Shown one piece after another: positions 62,005 through 64,000 of a DNA stretch of 64,000 bases (positions are counted from its first letter, which is position 1; every line of letters begins with the position of its first letter). Origin of the DNA: Fibrobacter succinogenes. GTDB taxonomy: Bacteria > Fibrobacterota > Fibrobacteria > Fibrobacterales > Fibrobacteraceae. Position numbers and translations under genes: made by a program. Location: NCBI GenBank assembly GCA_902762795.1, contig CACWPM010000007.1, positions 62,001-126,000 of the forward strand, given 5' to 3'. Below the pieces are notes generated by a model that did no database searches, was not told the DNA's origin, and saw only the letters and a list, made by a program, of their open reading frames with translations.

Positions 62005-62052
62005 AAACGCAGGAGAAATCGTATTGTCGTTCGCTATTATTTTATAGCCATT

Positions 62053-62086
62053 AAAGTGCAAATCGCCACTTTGGGTATGTTTTTTT
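62053..62086 (+). terminator. Possible terminator after the VWA gene
   Basis: AAAGTG and CACTTT form a short stem, and a T-rich run (TTTTTTTT) follows nine bases later. The stem is weak, so the call is tentative. Confidence 0.4.
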
Positions 62087-62175
62087 TAACAAAAAATTGA
62101 AATTATGATTTTTTCGGTAAAAAAAATGGTATTTTATGGGCGAATATTACGATATCGAATTTTCAGAGGAATTTC

Positions 62176-63426
62176 ATGAGCTGGTCATACTCAAGAGAAC
62201 ATCAGAAAAATATCCTTTGCATGATCATGGCTGGTGGACAAGGGAGCCGTCTACAGCCCCTCACCCGCGACCGTGCAAAACCTGCAGTACACTTTGGCGG
62301 AACCTACCGCATTATTGACTTCGTCCTCAACAATTTCATCAATTCTGGAATTTTTAAAATCAAGGTTTTGACGCAGTTCAAGAGCGACTCCCTAAACAAG
62401 CATATTTCCGCAGCATGGAATTTAAACGCAAGTCTCGATCAGTATGTAGACTTGGTGCCCGCCCAAATGCGTACCGGAGACGAGTGGTACCGCGGTACGG
62501 CCGATGCTATTTTCCAGAATATCAACCTGATTACAGACGAACGCCCGGACCTCGTGGCCATTTTCGGTGGCGACCACATTTACAAGATGGATATCAATCA
62601 GATGATTGATTTTCACTTGAGCCGAGCCGCCCTCCTCACGATTGCAGCAATCCCGGTGCCCGTTGAAGAAGCCCGTGAATTCGGCGTTATCGAAATTGAC
62701 GCCGACAACCGCATGGTCGGTTTTGAAGAAAAGCCAAAAGAACCGAAGCAGATGCCGAACCGTCCGGGGTGGTGCCTCGCCAGCATGGGCAACTACCTCT
62801 TCACGAGCAAGTTCCTCGTACGTGAACTTTTGAAGGGCGCTAACTCTGGCGCTACGGACTTCGGCAAACATATCATTCCGCGCTTGTACAAGGATTACCC
62901 GGTTTACGTTTACGATTTCAACACGAATATCGTGCGTGGTGAAAAGGCTTCTACGAAGGGCTATTGGCGCGATGTGGGTACGCTTGATGCCTTCTTCGAA
63001 GCAAACATGGACCTTTGCTCCGAAAATCCGCCGTTCGACCTGTACAACAACTACTGGCCAATCCGTACATACAACTGGAACCAACCGCCAGCACGTTTCT
63101 TTGCGGGCGACAACGAAAGCCATCAGGGCGCAGCCGTCGATTCCATTGTTTCTGCCGGTTGCATTATCGGTGGCGGAACGGTCGTGAAGAGCATTCTCTC
63201 GCCGGGCGTGACCATCCAGAAGGACGCTCTCGTTGAAGAATCTATCCTCTTCCCGAACGTGACGATTGGTCCGGGCGCCAAAGTTCGTCGAGCCATCATC
63301 GAGAAAGGCTTGCACATTCCGGCAGGTTTCCAGATCGGTTACGATTTGGAACGTGACAAGCAGCTTTTCCACGTGACAGAATCCGGCATCGTTGTCCTCG
63401 CCAAGGATACGATAATCAAAGCCTGA
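62176..63426 (+). CDS. glgC: Glucose-1-phosphate adenylyltransferase GlgC
   Basis: GlgC makes ADP-glucose for glycogen, which Fibrobacter stores in large amounts. The nucleotide site is MAGGQGSRLQPLT (about 18-30). KPAVHFGGTYRIIDF (about 35-49) follows, and the sugar-phosphate region has FEEKP and GDHIYKMD. The C-terminal half is a left-handed beta-helix (SIVSAGCIIGGGTVV). The 416 residues are normal. AGAGGA precedes ATG 62176; a second frame starting at 62136 is a shadow. The stop TGA is followed directly by an in-frame TAA that belongs to a 48-bp hairpin repeat. Confidence 0.95.
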   Translation: MSWSYSREHQKNILCMIMAGGQGSRLQPLTRDRAKPAVHFGGTYRIIDFVLNNFINSGIFKIKVLTQFKSDSLNKHISAAWNLNASLDQYVDLVPAQMRTGDEWYRGTADAIFQNINLITDERPDLVAIFGGDHIYKMDINQMIDFHLSRAALLTIAAIPVPVEEAREFGVIEIDADNRMVGFEEKPKEPKQMPNRPGWCLASMGNYLFTSKFLVRELLKGANSGATDFGKHIIPRLYKDYPVYVYDFNTNIVRGEKASTKGYWRDVGTLDAFFEANMDLCSENPPFDLYNNYWPIRTYNWNQPPARFFAGDNESHQGAAVDSIVSAGCIIGGGTVVKSILSPGVTIQKDALVEESILFPNVTIGPGAKVRRAIIEKGLHIPAGFQIGYDLERDKQLFHVTESGIVVLAKDTIIKA

Positions 63427-63474
63427 TAAGGCGAGAGTCGCAGAAAAATGCTTGCATTTTTCTATGACCGAGCC
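63427..63474. repeat. 48-bp stop-abutting hairpin repeat after glgC
   Basis: Left flank TAAGGCGAGAGTCGC (15), 22-nt perfect hairpin at 63442-63463 (arms AGAAAAATGC and GCATTTTTCT around TT), right flank ATGACCGAGCC (11). It has the same geometry as 5876-5923, with four changed pairs in each stem compensated on the other arm. Confidence 0.85.
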
Positions 63475-63508
63475 GCTAAGGCTAGCGCTTGAAAAGCGCA
63501 ACGCTTAA

Positions 63509-63556
63509 CAAGGCGAGAGAAGCGCTAGCATGCTTGCAAGCTGGCATTTCCGAGCC
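63509..63556. repeat. Third 48-bp hairpin repeat unit
   Basis: Left flank CAAGGCGAGAGAAGC (15), hairpin at 63524-63545 (GCTAGCATGC, TT, GCAAGCTGGC; one mismatch and one G-T), right flank ATTTCCGAGCC (11). Total length is again 48. It does not touch a gene. Confidence 0.8.
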
Positions 63557-63578
63557 GCGCTCCATCTAAAAAACAAAA

Positions 63579-63612
63579 CCCGGTTCAGTTCATCTTCACC
63601 GGGCTTTTTATT
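63579..63612 (+). terminator. Terminator downstream of glgC
   Basis: ACCCGGT and ACCGGGCT-type arms (AAACCCGGT to CACCGGGCTTTTT) enclose about 14 bases and run into TTTTTATTT. It lies about 150 bases after the glgC stop, beyond the two 48-bp repeats. Confidence 0.7.
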
Positions 63613-63670
63613 TGCGTCAAAGAAGTTCGCTATTCGGTAACGGGACCGAAGATATCGGCAGCCCATACGT

Positions 63671-63985
63671 TTACGTACTTTTCTACTGTTTTTTTGCCTT
63701 CTAGTACGTAATGAAAAAACTCATTTTTATACGATTACGTACTTTTACACCATTTTTCAAGCATTTGGTACGTAATTTCGACTTTTAAGGCTTGGAAATT
63801 CTTCGGGATCACTCTTTTTTAAAGTTAAAAAAGTCAAATTTCATGGATTTCAGCTATTTTCAATCATTTTTTTTCACTTTTTTACGTACTTTCCTACTGA
63901 TTTTCTGTATTCCAGTACGTAACACACAAAGTAACTGAATAAAATTACGTACTTTCGAGCCATTTTTCGCACGTTTAGTACGTAA
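63671..63985. repeat. Array of four 41-bp units bounded by TTACGTAC / GTACGTAA
   Basis: Units at 63671-63711, 63735-63775, 63882-63922 and 63945-63985 are each exactly 41 bp. Each opens TTACGTACTTT and closes GTACGTAA, eight-base perfect inverted ends. The 25 inner bases are T-rich and only partly conserved: units 1 and 3 share CTACTG, and units 2 and 4 share CCATTTTTC. Units come in pairs 63-64 bases apart, and the pairs are separated by 106 bases. There is no coding frame here. The array may continue past the window. Confidence 0.9.
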
Positions 63986-64000
63986 TTCCGCTTCACTAGC

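Noticed and set aside
63671-63985. CRISPR array reading of the 41-bp units
   Set aside because: Conserved parts are eight-base ends in inverted orientation, spacing alternates between about 22 and 106 bases, and no cas gene is present in the window.

Overview
The window reads as a Fibrobacter chromosome (Fibrobacter succinogenes or a close relative). The strongest pointers are a lipoprotein carrying two Fib_succ_major (FISUMP) paralogous domains behind a serine-rich linker, a PorU-like type IX secretion protease, proteins ending in secretion-type beta domains, a GH5 glycoside hydrolase, and plant-type lysine biosynthesis (DapL, DapB). No rRNA, tRNA, classical CRISPR array, prophage or intact insertion sequence was seen.

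Layout. 1-2562 holds most of smc (minus strand, C-terminus cut by the window edge). 2924-5878 holds a MetX-MetW fusion and yicC. 6199-12864 (minus) is a four-gene cluster: a lipoprotein, an exported protein, a PorU-like C25 protease and a polytopic membrane protein. 12883-20188 holds a GGQ release-factor-like protein, a lamin-tail lipoprotein, a lone PIN-domain protein, an exported unknown, a porin-like outer membrane protein, the FISUMP lipoprotein and a 65-residue protein. 20328-24410 is a TatD-family hydrolase convergent with mfd. 24545-25030 is a small gene followed by the wreck of a retropepsin-like protease. 25290-31418 holds an internally duplicated exported protein, argH, an ABC permease, dapB and an ankyrin lipoprotein. 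31607-34347 is a mini-operon ending in a LysM lytic transglycosylase. 34435-36567 is an OmpA-like protein with thrombospondin-3 repeats, followed by a 19-codon gene with its own promoter region and terminator. 37778-51203 (minus) is a nitrogen and amino-acid block: gltB, gltD, dapF, dapL, a NifA-like sigma54 activator, nadE and purB. 51485-57041 holds an FNT channel, a lipoprotein, the GH5 enzyme and a radical-SAM/DUF4130-type pair. 57358-63426 holds a 1548-residue VWA protein and glgC. The last 575 bases carry structured repeats only.

How the genes fit together. gltB and dapF are each preceded by the same sigma54 promoter sequence, TGGCACGGTTTTTGC. Each promoter has a TTTTAC-N7-GTAAAA type palindrome just upstream of the -24 element and further copies beyond. 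A GAF/AAA+/Fis activator is encoded in the same block, which suggests nitrogen control of glutamate and diaminopimelate synthesis. Several genes (the PorU-like protease, GH5, VWA protein, OmpA-like protein, FISUMP and ankyrin lipoproteins, LysM transglycosylase) serve the cell surface.

The least explained signals are non-coding: (1) four exactly 41-bp units bounded by TTACGTAC and GTACGTAA at 63671-63985; (2) a 48-bp repeat family with a covarying 22-nt hairpin that abuts the stop codons of yicC and glgC; (3) two perfect TGTGA-N6-TCACA operators in front of the 19-residue microgene; (4) a family of intergenic mosaics of TAGGTTATAGG-type strings arranged as large inverted repeats around short hairpins.
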